DNA from: Syngnathus acus
Taxonomy: Eukaryota > Chordata > Actinopteri > Syngnathiformes > Syngnathidae
Length of the DNA stretch: 64,000 nucleotides
Direction of reading: 5' to 3'
Assembly: GCF_901709675.1 (NCBI RefSeq)
Contig: NW_023590235.1
Location: 36,385 to 100,384 of the forward strand
The notes below the pieces were generated by a model, which did no database searches, was not told where the DNA came from, and saw only the letters and a list, made by a program, of their open reading frames with translations. The position numbers and the translations under genes were made by a program. Below, piece by piece: positions 21,613 to 33,457 of the stretch (within the stretch, counting starts at the first letter, position 1; each line of letters opens with the position of its first letter).

Positions 21613-21685
21613 GAGATCGTCCGGGAGTTAAACCCAGGTAATGATGCACCCTAAGCGAGAATCATTCCCCTGCACCGATGAGCTC
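21613..21685 (-). tRNA. tRNA-Pro-like pseudogene (right arm)
   Basis: Mirror of 6029-6101. Confidence 0.5.
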
Positions 21686-21981
21686 CATAGTCGACCAGCT
21701 GACCCCGTTACATTCCGATTGGTAGCCCATGGACCTGAAGACTGAATGTCAGTGATTAATGGAATAAATGGAATCTGGTTGGCCTAAGGCTCCTAATTCC
21801 CTAACTGCAAGCCCTAACGCTAACTCTAAAACCAGAACAATAACCAAACCCTAATAATTAACCCCTAACCTGCTAACTCGCTAACGGTAACCCCCTCACC
21901 TTTAACCCTAACCTCTAATGCGCCCCCTAAAGGTAGTGCCCTCTAAACTTGAAGGCAGGCATATACGAAAAAGACCAGCAG

Positions 21982-22331
21982 ATTGCCCCATTTCAGTACT
22001 GTTTTAATAACGTTTACAGATGGTTAAAATCCACATAATAGTTATAAGCGCATGTGTTCTGTGAGCGTTCCCCTTTCTGCTTCCTCCCTTTCCTTTCTCC
22101 CGCCAAGCAGTCCATCTTGCCCCAACACAGGGCATGTTCCTTGTTAGTATCGTGGATAGTATCTCTGCTTGTCGCGTGAAAGACTGGGGTTCGGTTTTCA
22201 ACCCAAGTGCGTTAACCTATGTTTGCAGCAGAGTTATTAGAGAGCTGCATTGGTTGTGCGTGCATCTTAAGTGACCTGTTAGTTTTTCAAAATGAACTCA
22301 AACTTTTATCTGTAGCCACCTTCTACTAAAT
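21982..22331 (+). repeat. Repeat shared by the arms and the ERV 3' flank (right arm)
   Basis: Mirror of 5385-5734, starting ATTGCCCCATTTCAGTACTG; also present at 62282-62639. Confidence 0.75.
22138..22209 (+). tRNA. tRNA-Asp(GTC)-like pseudogene (right arm)
   Basis: Mirror of 5507-5578. Confidence 0.6.
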
Positions 22332-22426
22332 CACTGGTCCCCAACCTTTTTTGCGCCACGGACCGGTTACGTGTCAGAAATATTTTCGTGGACCGGCCTT
22401 TATATAAATAAATAATACATTTATAT
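22332..22426 (+). mobile_element. hAT end fragment (right arm)
   Basis: Mirror of 5290-5384; CACTGGTCCCCAACC end. Confidence 0.8.
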
Positions 22427-22611
22427 ACTATGTGCCTTCTTATTTTTACTTTGTGTATTGTTTACTTGAATGTTTTGTTTGTCTGTGGACCAATTGGGTG
22501 TAATATGTCTTGTCTCCACCGTGGGATAGTAGGAAACGCAGTTTCAATGTCTTTGTATGTCTTGACATGTGAAGAAATTGACAATAAAGCAGACTTTGAC
22601 TTTGACTTTGA
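22427..22611 (+). mobile_element. L2-type LINE 3' tail (right arm)
   Basis: Mirror of 5104-5289; ACAATAAAGC and GACTTT tail. Confidence 0.85.
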
Positions 22612-24175
22612 TAATGCGTTACAGTAGTCCAGGCGCGACATAATAAACGCATGTATAATAGTTTCCGCATCACGAGAGAATCGGACGAATCTTACGAATA
22701 TTACGGAGGTAAAAAAGCGCAATTTTAGTTATGTTCTTATTGTGCTTTTGAAAGGAGAGCGTTTGGTCAAATGTTACCCCGAGATTAGTTACAGTATCGC
22801 TCTGAGTGATAGTACAGTTATCCATAGTTATAGTGGTTTCCTTAAATAAGTGGTGATAACAAGCTGGACCAATTATCAACATCTCAGTTTTATCTGGGAT
22901 AAGACGAAGGAAATTGAGAGACATCCATTGCTTGATCTCCGCAAGGCACGCCTCAAGATTACAACAGTCCTGCGGATTTGTCATCGATAACGGCATATAT
23001 AATTGAGTGTCATCCGCCTAACATTGAAAACTAATGTTATATTTACGTATTATGTCCCCAAGCGGAATCATATACATATTAAATAGAATTGGTCCGAGTA
23101 CCGATCCCTGCGGGACACCACAAGTGACGTTATAGAGCTCAGAGGTCGCATTACCATGGACTACTCGTTGTTTTGCTACGAATGGGAGATTTGAAACCGG
23201 CCTATAATTACTGAGACAGTCCGGGTCGAGATTTGGTCGCTTAAGTAGCGGTTTAATGATAGCGGTTTTAAAGGCTGTCCAGAGGAGACAGACAGATTAA
23301 TTATATTTAAGACGGACGGTCCTAAAATTTGAAGTAATTCTTTAAATAGTTTGGCTGGGAGCGGGTCGAGTGAACATGTCGTTTGCTTAGCCGCACTAAC
23401 CAATTGCGTGAGCCTTTCAACGGACACACTTTTAAAATTTGATAGGGTTATTGCATGTTCGTCAGCGCCGGTAATGGGCGGTCTCGACTGAGCGATTGGA
23501 ACTGTCATCTTGATCTCATCCCTAATGGATTCAATCTTTCAAGCGAAAAATTTCATGAACCCGTCGGCTGAGTGGAAGGAGCTATCGGAGGTCGGATGGC
23601 ACCACGTCAGCTTTGCCACTGTATCAAATAAGTATTTAGGATTGTTTTTATTGAGATTAATAATTTGCGAGAAATAATTAGTTTTTGCTAAAATAAGCGC
23701 ATCTTTGTATTTCAGGAGGCTATCGCGCCATGCCTGATGGAAAACCTCAAGTTTGGTTCAACGCCATTTTCGTTCATGCTTTTTACATAATTGCTTAAGC
23801 GTCCGTGTTTCACCTGTGAACCGTGTAGTAGGCTTTCTACGGCGAGTTTTCAGACGTAGTGGCACTACCGAGTCGATGGCATTTAACAATGTCGCATTAA
23901 ATTCATTTGTAAGATTATCAATAGAGCCGATATATGCTTGAAATATATCATTGGAGCCACCGTGTATCACTATATCCGAATGGCTAGTGTTGTTGGACCT
24001 ACGCTGTTGACTAGACCTATTGCGAGCTAGCGCCCTTAGATTAGCTTCTATGTCGGGTGCTCTGCCTCCAGGGATACACATTACCGTGGCTGGATTTTTA
24101 AGTGTGGTGTTTTTCGTGTGATGGAGTCACCTATGACCAAGATGCGAGAGCCAGTAGGCCGAGATGGCTTGGGAC
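22612..24175 (-). pseudogene. CR1/L2-like LINE fragment with SGNH-esterase ORF1 (right arm)
   Basis: Mirror of 3540-5103, with the same GDSI and GGSND motifs and the same missing endonuclease. Confidence 0.72.
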
Positions 24176-24225
24176 GGCTATGCGTCTTAACTGGCTCATC
24201 GCGGTTAGCAAGCCGCTTGGGGCTA

Positions 24226-27200
24226 ATTCAAGATTCAAGATGGCGGCGCCCCAGTTGGCTGCGGCTGCAACGACTCTCGACAACCGACGAGCATTTTCAC
24301 AAAATATGTCGCCTAGGACACTACAAACAACACAAAGTTTAGTTTATCCATCCAGTAGGTTAGTATATGATCGCCAGCGCCTGCTGGAGGTACGGTCATC
24401 AAGTGTTTTCGGACTCGTAGCCACAACTACCCTAGTCTGTTTACGTAGCCTCGGAGTGCTTCGGGCACTAGCCCCAGAAGCTCACAATGCAGCGGGCTCG
24501 CCGGGCAGCACACGCCGGAGGAGGAGTAAGCGTAGGCGGTGTGACCGGCGGCGGAAGCGCGGCTGTCGAGGTGGGCTAACGGCTAAGCTTAAAGCTAACC
24601 CCTACAAACCGCCGCTTCCATCCATCTTCCTCTCCAACGTCCGCTCACTGGATAATAAAATGGACCATCTACAACTGGAACTCTCTTCAAAGAGGGAGGT
24701 TAAAAACTGCTGCGCTCTCATCCTGACGGAGACATGGCTGAACTCAGCAATACCGTCCAACGCCGTTAGCCTGGAGGGGCTCGCTACATTCCGCGCCGAC
24801 AGAAACAGCGAACTAAGCGGTAAATCCCGAGGAGGTGGGCTGTGTGTCTACATCAACAACAACTGGTGCAAAAATGCTAGATCTGTCGCCAGCTTCTGCT
24901 CTTCGGACATCGAGCTTTTGACTGTTAACTGCAGACCCTTCTACCTGCCCAGGGAGTTTACTGTTGTTAGCATCACGGCTGTGTATGTGCCTCCTAGCGC
25001 TAATACTAAAGAGGCCATGAGTGTTCTCTATCGGACAATCGGTGAGCGGCAATCCACGCACACAGAGGGTGTTTTCATCATTGCTGGGGACTTCAACCAG
25101 GCTAACATGAAGACTATTCTCCCTCATTTTTACCAACACGTGGATTTTCCAACTCGGGGAGAGAACACTCTGGACTTGGTTTACACCAATATAAAGGATG
25201 CATTCAGAGCAGCCCCCCGCCCCCACCTCGGCTCTTCAGACCACCTATCTGTTATGCTAATCCCTGCATACAGGCCCCTGCTGATCAGAGCAAAACCCAC
25301 AGTGAAGCAGGTGAGGGTGTGTGGTCTGAGGGGGCCATGGAGGCACTCCAGGACTGCTTTGAGTGCTCTGACTGGGACATGTTCAAATCAGCAGCAACAT
25401 ATGACAATCAGATCGACATTGATGAGTACGCCATGACTGTGTCAGCCTACATCAACAAATGCACCGAGGACGTCAGCACCACTAAGAACATCATCACCCG
25501 AGCCAACCAACGACCCTGGATGACTGAGGAGGTACGTCATACGCTACGAGCACGGAACTCAGCCTTCAAGTCTGGCGACAAGGAGGCACTGAGGACAGCG
25601 AGAGCCAACTTGAACCGTGCCATCAGGTTAGCGAAGCGAAGCCACAGTCGAAAAATTCAGGATTTTTTCCACGACGCCAATAACACCAGGAGTATGTGGC
25701 AAGGCATACGGGCGATCACGGACTACAACTTACCCTCCCCCCCGTTGGGTGAGGTTGATGCTGACTTCCTAAATGGTCTAAATAACTTCTTTGGGCGATT
25801 TGAGGCACTAAACAGCACTCCTGCAGTTAAAACTGTTCCCCACCAGGAAGAGGAGGCACTCTGCCTTGACTCAGCCAACGTGTGGAAGACTCTGAGAAGA
25901 GTCAACCCACGTAAGGCCCCAGGCCCCGACAACATACCTGGGCGGGTGTTCAAGGAATGTGCAGGTCAGCTGGCTGGTGTCATCACAGACATTTTTAACA
26001 TCTCGCTGGGCCAAGCCACAGTGCCAGTATGCTTCAAGGCTGCCTCCATCATTCCGGTGCCGAAGAAACCTCAAATCACCTCATTGAATGACTACAGACC
26101 TGTGGCACTGACTCCCATCATGATGAAGTGCTTCGAAAGGCTGCTTAAAGAACACATCGTCTCCGGACTCCCCCCAACATTCGACCCGTTCCAGAACCGC
26201 TCTACTGAGGATGCCATCTCCTCCGTTCTTCACCTGAGCCTGGCTCACCTGGAGGAGAGGAACACCCACGTGCGGTTGCTGTTCCTGGACTTCAGCTCAG
26301 CGTTTAACACCATCATTCCACAGCATCTGGTGGAAAAACTGGAACACCTGGGCTTCAGCACCCCCCTTCGAAACTGGCTGCTAGACTTCCTCACCAACAG
26401 ACCTCAGTCAGTCCGGGTCGGACAGAACACCTCAGATGTCATCACCCTCAGCACAGGCTCCCCTCAGGGCTGCGTCCTGAGCCCCCTGCTGTTCACCCTG
26501 ATGACACACGACTGCGCCCCCAGGTTCACCACCAATCACATCGTGAAGTTTGCAGACGACACAACGGTGGTGGGCCTCATCAGGGACATCAACGACCTGG
26601 ACTACAGAGAGGAGGTGGAGCAGTTGGTGGGCTGGTGCAGAGAAAATAGCCTGATCCTGAATGTGGAGAAGACGAAGGAGATCATCGTCGACTTCAGGAA
26701 GAACCAGCCTCACCACGCTCCACTGATCATCAACAGCTCAGCTGTGGAGGTGGTCAGCAGCACTAAATTCCTGGGGGTCCACATCACAGACGACCTCACC
26801 TGGACTGTGAACACCACAACACTAGTCAAGAGGGCACAGAAGCGCTTGTACTTCCTGCGGAGGATGAGGAGAGCCCACCTGCCCCCACCCATCATGAGGA
26901 CGTTCTACCGAAGCACCATAGAGAGCATTCTGACAAGCTGTCTCTCGGTGTGGTGTGGAGGTTGCAGCGCCTCCGATTGGAAGAACCTGAGGAGAGTGGT
27001 GAGGACAGCAGAGAGGATCATCGGGGCTCCTCTTCCCTCCATTCAGGACTTGTCATCCCAGCGCTGCGTGTCCCGAGCCCGTAATATTATCAGTGACCCA
27101 TCACACCCTCACCATGGACTGTTCTCCCTGCTGCCGTCTGGGAAGAGGTTTCGCAGCATCCGCTGCAGGTCCACCAGGTTCTGCAATAGTTTTTTCCCTG

Positions 27201-27473
27201 CTGTCGTCAGACTGTTGAACATTCAAACGTAGCATTCCTCTGCACACTTGTAAATACGGTTTTTGTCTCCTGCACTGTTTACATACTTTATCACTGCTGC
27301 ACTTTGTACTCTATACTTATCTTATTTCATATTTTTATATAGAATGTCACTTTTTAACCAGCCGCAATACCACTACATTGTTGAAAGCCGTACGCAACGT
27401 AATTTCGTTTTGTGTACACCCAGTGTTGACAAAATGACAATAAAGTTTGTCTAAGTCTAAGTCTAAGTCTAAT
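24226..27473 (+). mobile_element. L2-type non-LTR retrotransposon, near full length (right arm)
   Basis: Mirror of 247-3490. ATG at 24240, stop at 27230-27232, polyadenylation-like ACAATAAAG, and TAAGTC repeat tail to 27473. Unlike the left copy its RT is continuous; the defect lies in the endonuclease-RT linker. Confidence 0.9.
24240..27232 (+). pseudogene. LINE endonuclease-RT protein, frameshifted near 25320
   Basis: Endonuclease (SNVRSLDNKMD, TETWLN, AGDFN, SSDHLSV) is read from 24240. A TG dinucleotide added at about 25317-25322 (GGGTGTGTGG where the left arm has GGGTGTGG) shifts the frame. The next frame, from at least 25319 to the stop at 27230-27232, holds the complete RT with [26 protein letters not shown] and FADDTTVVGLI, plus the C-terminal box. 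Its break differs from that of the left copy, so each arm is damaged at a different place. Both halves would be made only if re-initiation occurred. Confidence 0.9.
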
Positions 27474-27975
27474 GCTAACTGGGCTAGCGGGCTGACTACA
27501 GTCCGCATCTGTGTCCGCCAAAATCTACTGTTATCACACTATTCTCCTCAAGCTGGCGGACATGTCCCTCTAGCAGGGACAACCTCTCTAAGAGAAGGGT
27601 GCAGTTGGTGCACAAAGCCGTACAAACCTCTTGATCCGCAGCCATACTTACGTGTCCGATGATCGACGGTAGACAAACAGCCACGAAGCCTCCGCTGAGA
27701 GCCAAACAGTGACGTGGTTGAAATGGCAGGAATTGACGGTCCGTGACTTTCAACAATAGTAAACTCCCAAAACTGGAGTAAAAAACGTAAAAAGCGAGGA
27801 AAAATTAGAAAAGCATATAGAAATGTAGGAATGTAGATCCTCTCTCAAGTGACGCTGCGGCGCTCTACGTGGCAAACCGGAAGTATGATACAAAGTGAGG
27901 TTAAAAAGATGTAAAATAACAAATATAGAGCGAGTCACCGAGGTGGCCATCCGCGGCGCCATCTTACGATGTAAT
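27474..27975 (-). pseudogene. L2-type LINE 5' coding fragment (right arm and beyond)
   Basis: Minus strand from about 27975 reads MAPRMATSVTRSIFVILHL, close to the start of the LINE at 55911-59092. It continues to the Cys-pair/heptad peptide ending at 27496. The LINE at 24226-27473 seems to have inserted into it. Confidence 0.5.
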
Positions 27976-27983
27976 GATATCAA

Positions 27984-28330
27984 CTAGGGGTGTAACGATT
28001 CATCGATACACATCGATTAATCGATATAATGCTCTACGATTTATTGGCATCGATGCTAAACGTAAACATCGATTTATATCGCCGTGTTTGACCTCGGACA
28101 TTAGACGCGACTTTATTTTGAAATCCAGTTCATTGTTGCTTGCTTCCTCTTTCCGGGAGCAGTACGCGGCGTGCTGTGTTGTGAGCAGAGCAGGCACGTG
28201 AAAGGGGAGCCGACAACTACGCGGCTCCTGGGCTGGTGCTATGGCTAGTGTCCAAGAAGACGATGAAATTCGCTCCCCTTTGGGCTTCAAGTCATTCGTT
28301 TGGAAGCACTTTGGATTCCAAAGTTTCCAA
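27984..28330 (+). mobile_element. hAT transposon 5' end with transposase start
   Basis: Starts TAGGGGTGTAACGATTCATC, a terminal sequence I associate with an Ac-like hAT family, with several ATCGAT motifs in the first 100 bp. A coding start at about 28241 reads MASVQEDDEIRSPLGFKSFV then WKHFGF, resembling the BED-finger N-terminus of ZBED1-type transposases. It is cut after about 30 residues by the T-run of the SINE at 28331. Confidence 0.65.
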
Positions 28331-28587
28331 CGTTTTTTTTTTTTTTTTAAAGTCCCAATGATCGTCACACACGCGTCTGGGTGTGGTGAAATTTGTCCTC
28401 TGCATTTGACCCATCCCCGTGTGATTTTGATCCATCCCCTGGGGGAGAGGGGAGCAGTGAGCAGCAGCGGCGCTGCGCTCGGGAATCATTTGGTGATCTA
28501 ACCCCCCAATTCCAACCCTTAATGCTGAGTGCCAAGCAGGGAGGCAATGGGTCCCATTTTTATAGTCTTTGGTATGACCCGGCCGGG
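28331..28587 (-). mobile_element. tRNA-derived teleost SINE, 5'-truncated
   Basis: Minus strand ends in an A-run (T-run at 28333-28348). The body contains CCCATTGCCTCCCTGCTTGG, GGTTGGAATTGGGGGGTTAG and TGGGTCAAATGCAGAGGAC, a core I recognise from a widespread fish SINE. The tRNA head is missing. Confidence 0.75.
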
Positions 28588-29241
28588 TTACTTAAGTCCG
28601 TAAACATAAAATTATTTCAGAAAAAAGATCATCTTTGGGAACAACCGGATGTTATTCTGCCGGTCAGTATCACTGCACATGCAGTAGCAAACTCAATAGC
28701 GAAGAAATATGTGAGACTCTCAACTGGATCACCAATATTTGAGTGATGTTCCAGTTATTTATCACAATTATTTATTATTATAATAATAAGATATATAATA
28801 TATATAATAATTATTTATTTAATATTCACAATTGTCATGGTGATCTTTCTGGTGATTTCTTAACTAGGCTGGATGTATTTTTTTTGTTGGCGTTGATTTC
28901 TCCGACTGCCCAGAAAGGCACCACCGCGATCAGTTAGGTTAAAATGAAAAGAGAGGAAAGTGACGTTGTAAAGAACCATCCGTGACAAGATTTTCTTCAA
29001 AAATTGTTGTACCATGATTTTCTTCACAAAAAAAAAATAAATAAAAAAAAAATTTAAAAAAATTGTACCCATGTATAATGCGCACCCCAGATTTTAGGAC
29101 AATAAATTAGTTAAATTTTGCGCATTATACATGGAAAAAAACGGTAATTTGATTATGCCATAACCCAGATTCGAATCGAACACAACGGAATTAAACACTA
29201 CACGATTGTATGCAGGACCATTAAATCAGTTGTGCATATTG
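28588..29241. other. AT-rich spacer with a short inverted repeat
   Basis: 28588-28745 may be more of the hAT element, but no clear motif is seen. 28760-28830 is very AT-rich. CATGTATAATGCGCA at 29070-29084 and TGCGCATTATACATG at 29119-29133 form a perfect inverted pair, a likely MITE-end remnant. Confidence 0.55.
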
Positions 29242-29313
29242 GCCACGATCGTATAGTGGTTAGTACTCTGCGTTGTGGCCGCAGCAACCCCAGTTAACAT
29301 CTTGGTCATGGCA
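29242..29313 (+). tRNA. tRNA-His(GTG)-like pseudogene
   Basis: D arm and anticodon arm (GCGTTGTGGCCGC, GTG anticodon) match tRNA-His well. The T arm reads CCCAGTTAACATCTTGG, which has lost the TTCGA loop, so it should be inactive. Confidence 0.7.
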
Positions 29314-30527
29314 TAATCAAATTGCTTTGTGGAATTTGTACCTTGGTCACTCTTGCTAAACTGCCATCTTTTGGACAATGACGATTTTCCACACAAGTTT
29401 ACGGTCAATAGCCGTAACTTGTTGGGCGAGTGGCGCAATGGATAAAGCATCATGGCGTATTCAAATAATGTCACCAATTTTTTTTTTTTTTCATTTTTGC
29501 AAAAGTGTTACACACAAGTTTACAAGCCACATATTCCCGTGGGGCGAGTGGAGCAATGGATAACGCATCTGTCTACAGATCAGAAGATTCCAGGACTCCT
29601 GGCTAGCTCACATGCCATTTTGTGGTCAACATTAGCTATGTGTACTTTTTGTGAACTTTTTTTTTTGAAGTAACTCACAGACACTGTCAACGAAAAAGTC
29701 TTTCCAATTTTGTCTCATCTCAAGTCTTAGGGATCATCGGATCTGCGTAGTTATAGTATATGGGGGGGCTGGCAGCAGTATTGCGACAACAACTGAATTA
29801 TTTTCGGCAGCATTTTGGCGCTACTTTCGTCACATCATTTGCCTACTCATTTGCCTGATTAGCAAAGGTTTTAGCCAGCATGCCGAAGGTTTTAGAGAAA
29901 AAAGACGAGGATCGTGCCAGGGAAATAGACAAGTCAAACGGGATCACGAACTGCTTCAGATGGGCATGGCTCGAGAGCAGCGTCATTTTACAACTCGGAA
30001 CACAAAGACGCTTTTAAAGCAATGCGACAGTGAGCGCCCGGCGCGCTGCGGTTGCGCGATCGGAATATATTAAGCTCCCTGCGCACTTAGGTCCACTTGA
30101 ATATTGGAAAGTACATCAGGAGTTTAAAAATATTTTCTAAATTTCAGTGACGGCTCTGTCACAATAATGCAACCAGCGCGGTGCAGTTACGCGGTCGGCA
30201 ACGCGCTACTGTTGCGCGTTCGGCGGTGCGCTGCAGTTGCGCGATCGGACAAAAATGCGCAAATGAAAAAATGCTTAAAAAAGTCTTGGAACGGATTAAA
30301 AATGTTCCATTATTTGGAATGGGAAAGATAGATTCGGAATTCGACCGATTCGCTTCTCGAACCGCCTTCTGGAACGGATTGTGGTCGAAAACCGAGGCTT
30401 GACTGTATTATATTCACCTTGGCAGCCCACCAAGCAGGAATATTTTTTTAACAAAACTGTTGAAATCGAGTGATGAAATTAATGGTTTTGGGGTTGCTAT
30501 ACTGCCAAAATGCAGGAGTTTCCAGGG
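29314..30527. other. Spacer with tRNA-Arg-like pieces; otherwise unassigned
   Basis: A tRNA-Arg 5' piece (GGCGAGTGGCGCAATGGATA near 29425) and a longer copy at 29542-29613. At 30025-30245 the word GTTGCGCGATCGG recurs with variants, a short diverged tandem. No gene recognised. Confidence 0.5.
29542..29613 (+). tRNA. tRNA-Arg-like pseudogene
   Basis: GGGCGAGTGGAGCAATGGAT and ATCAGAAGATTCCAGG resemble tRNA-Arg. The loop CTACAGA would read ACA and the T loop (ACTCC) is wrong, so it is a pseudogene. Confidence 0.5.
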
Positions 30528-30735
30528 AGCTTTTCCCCCTGAGCCCCCTCTGGGGTGTTGTCCCTGGCCCTCTGCGGCCCCCAAGTAGGGCCTGTGGGCC
30601 CTGTGGCCCCCAATAGGGGCCTGTGGCCCCTGCATCCCCCAATTGGGGCAAGTGGCCCCCGGCCCACTGCGCCCCCATTGGGGGGGGCCTGCGGCCCCTG
30701 GCCCCCTGCGGCAAGTGCGGCATGTGGCCCCCATA
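30528..30735. repeat. GC-rich minisatellite
   Basis: Diverged units around GTGGCCCCCAATAGGGGCC, with CCCCCTGCGGC variants. G-runs on both strands. Open frames here translate to repetitive Gly/Pro/Arg and are not credible genes. Confidence 0.75.
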
Positions 30736-31129
30736 CCCCGGCTACTTTTCAGTGTTTTTTTTCATTTGCCGTTCTCATCCTTGATGTTTAGCTCTGTTTC
30801 AAAATGAGGCTTGTCATCTTTCTTTGGTAACTGTGATTTCTTCTGTGGTTCATCACCTGACACCTACCCACAGTTTGCGGTATATTTGTCTCCCTAGACT
30901 CAATATATATATTTGTGTGTGTATATATAAACAGTGATCTCCAAGTACCACCATCATGTGTTCTTTTATTTTTTTAACAACGATTACTTCTAGAACATTC
31001 CTTGAAAATAATACGTCCTCATCAGTGAGCTGTTTTAGAACAGGCCTGTCGGCTACTCATGTGGTAGTTGGGGGCTGCCTTTTGCCGATGGGCACAACTG
31101 TAGTGTCCCTGTTAATGCAAACTTCCTGT
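30736..31129. other. Unassigned spacer
   Basis: Short AT microsatellite near 30905 (ATATATATTTGTGTGTGTAT). No gene or element seen. Confidence 0.5.
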
Positions 31130-33195
31130 GTTGCAGAGAAGAACCAGCGGACACACATAGTCATTGCCTGTCTTTTTGTACCTTTAATCAGGATTCTGCT
31201 ATTGGCTGTAATGAAGATTTGGCACACAAAACGTTTGTATATTCCTGAATTGTAAAAGCAGTGCTTTCAGGCCTCCTCATTTTAACATTGTTTTAGTGAT
31301 CAACACACCAAAACATCTGCAACAGAGAAAACTTGGCATTTTTTCTTTTGGTTTTTGTTGAACTTATAACTGACATTGGAGGGGTCTGCAGTCCATCTCG
31401 GGCCATGGTAAAGGGGCTGATCGGAAACCAGCTTATGGGGACAAGGACCGGGTGGATGAACTCAATCTGTTCTTCAACAGATTTGATTCCGCCTCCCTCC
31501 CGTCCCTTCACCTCGCTCCGCACCTCATTCTGCCACCTTCGACACTCCAGCCCCCACGCCAGCTCACCAACCCCCTCTCAACCCCCCTCTCCATTCCATC
31601 ACCCCGGTCTTCCGACATCCCCCTCTCCTTTACAGATCTCCAGGTGAGGAGTCACCTCAGAAAGATCGAGGCAGAGAAGACCCCGGGCCCAGACGGCATC
31701 TGGCCGAGACTGCTCAGGGACTGTGTGGACCAGCTGAGTGGTGTGGTCAGGTACCTGTTCAACCTGAGCCTGAACAAGGTCCCAGGACTGTGGAAGACCT
31801 CCTGCGTGGTCCCTGTACCGAAGGTGCCGCGCCCCAAGGAGCCTAACCACTTCAGGCCTATTGCCTTGACTTCCCACCTGATGAAGACTATGGAGAGGAT
31901 CATCCTGGGTCACCTGCGTTCATTAGTGGGAGCGCAGCTGGACCCCCTGCAGTTTGCTTACCGGCCTGGTGTTGGGGTGGACGATGCAGTGATTTATTGA
32001 CTGCACAGAACACTGCTTCACCTGGAGGACAACAGGAGCACTGGGAGGATCATGTTCTTCGATTTCTCCAGCGCTTTTAACACCATCCAGCCGTCACTGC
32101 TTCGGGTAAAAATGGAGAAGGCGGGTGTGGACCAGCGCCTGGCTGCATGGACAACGGACTTCCTCACCGACCGGCCGCAGTATGTGAGGTTACATCGCTG
32201 TGAGTCCGACGTGGTGCGCTGCAGCACGGGTGTCCCCCAGGGCACGGTGCTCTCTCCTTTCCTTTTCACCCTGTTCACTTCAGACTTTACCCACGACACC
32301 GCTCACTGCCACATCCAGAAGTTTTCCGACGACACGGCCATTGTTGGAAATGTCTCGTAGGGGAACGATCTGTAATATAGATTGGTCATCAAGGACTTTG
32401 TCAGCTGGTGTGAGCTCAACCAGCTTCAGCTGAACACCAGCAAGACGAAGGAGTTGATTGTGAGCTTCGGGAGGACAGCACCCATCTTCACTCCGGTGAA
32501 CATCCAGGGATCGGGCATTGAGGTAGTGGAGAACTACAAATTACTGGGTGTTCGCTTTAACAACAAACTGGACTGGACTGATCACACCCACGCCCTGTAC
32601 AAAAAGGGCCAGAGTCGCCTCCACCTGCTGAAGAGACTGAGGTCCTTCGGTGTGTGCAGGGCTCTTCTACGGACCTTCTATGACTCTGTGGTGGCCTCGG
32701 CCATCATCTACGCTGTGGTCAGCTGGGGTGGGGGCAGTACTGACTGGGACAAGGGGAGACTGAATAAGATGGTCAGAAGAGCGAGCTCTGTTCTAGGCTG
32801 TCCCCTGGACTCCATTGAGGTTGTGGGTGAGAGGAGGACGTTGATTAAGCTTAAATCCATCATGGACAACACCTCTCACCCCCTCCATGAGATTGTGCGG
32901 TCCCTGAGCAGCTCCTTTAGCGGCAGACTTTTGCACCCTCGGTGTAGGAAGGAACGGTTCCGCAGGTCCTTCATTCCCTCTGCTGTCAGACTTTACAACA
33001 TGCATGCCACCTGATAAAATGAATGTGTTTCGTCTCTACTAGCAGCACTTGTGTTTATCCTTGTCTGTTATTTACCCTTTTTGTAATTCTGGCACTTGTT
33101 TTATTCTTGCACTCGTATTATTCTTGCACTCATATGCGCTGCTGTGACAAGTGAATTTCCCCGCTGTGGGATGAATAAAGTTCAATCACTCAATC
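31130..33195 (+). mobile_element. Rex-Babar-type LINE, RT part, copy 1
   Basis: Open from about 31452 with RSHLRKIEAEKTPGPDGIWP, VVPVPKVPRPKEPNHFRPIA and LDPLQFAYRPGVGVDDAV. Then come [33 protein letters not shown] and KFSDDTAIVG, and the C-terminal end at 33012-33014. Stops at 31998-32000 (TGA) and two after FSDDTAIVG break it. The SDD rather than ADD catalytic box and the overall pattern suggest the Rex1/Babar group. The 3' end is TGAATAAAGTTCAATCACTC at about 33170-33195. No endonuclease is visible. Confidence 0.82.
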
Positions 33196-33251
33196 AAGAG
33201 TTGGTTCAGACTGAAGTAAAGTTTTGGATTTCTAAAGCATGACACATTAAT

Positions 33252-33325
33252 TGACTATGAAGGGACTCGAACGCTCCAATCATTTGATCCGAAGTCAGAC
33301 GCCTTATCCATGAGGCCACATCGCC
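33252..33325 (-). tRNA. tRNA-Arg(TCG)-like gene
   Basis: 74 nt. Acceptor GGCGATG with CATAGTC has one mismatch; loop CTTCGGA gives TCG; B box CGTTCGAGTCC. The variable region differs from the nearby copy (ATGATTGGAG). Confidence 0.68.
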
Positions 33326-33384
33326 ATCTGAAATTTTTAAAGACTGATAAGACTAAGAATTCAACGGCTCCCAACAAGCAGGGA

Positions 33385-33457
33385 CGCCCAACGTGTGGCT
33401 TGAACCCACGACCATGAGATTAAGAGTCTCATGCTCTCCAAACTGAGCTAACCAGGC
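33385..33457 (-). tRNA. tRNA-Lys(CTT)-like gene
   Basis: 73 nt. GCCTGGTTAGCTCAGTTTGG, loop CTCTTAA (anticodon CTT), B box GGTTCAAGCC. T stem GTGGG/CACAC has one mismatch; the acceptor uses G-T pairs. Confidence 0.72.

Larger units (their letters stand above)
14001..27721. repeat. Right arm of the large inverted repeat
   Basis: Reverse complement of 1-13500, with scattered substitutions and small indels. Examples are a TG insertion near 25317 and an ATT at about 27085 that the left arm lacks. Sequence to the right of 27721 cannot be compared because the left partner lies outside the window. The arm holds the same elements in mirrored order. Confidence 0.97.

Noticed and set aside
30414-30791. 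Gly/Pro-rich proteins on both strands
   Set aside because: They are frames of a GC minisatellite with no start context or domain.
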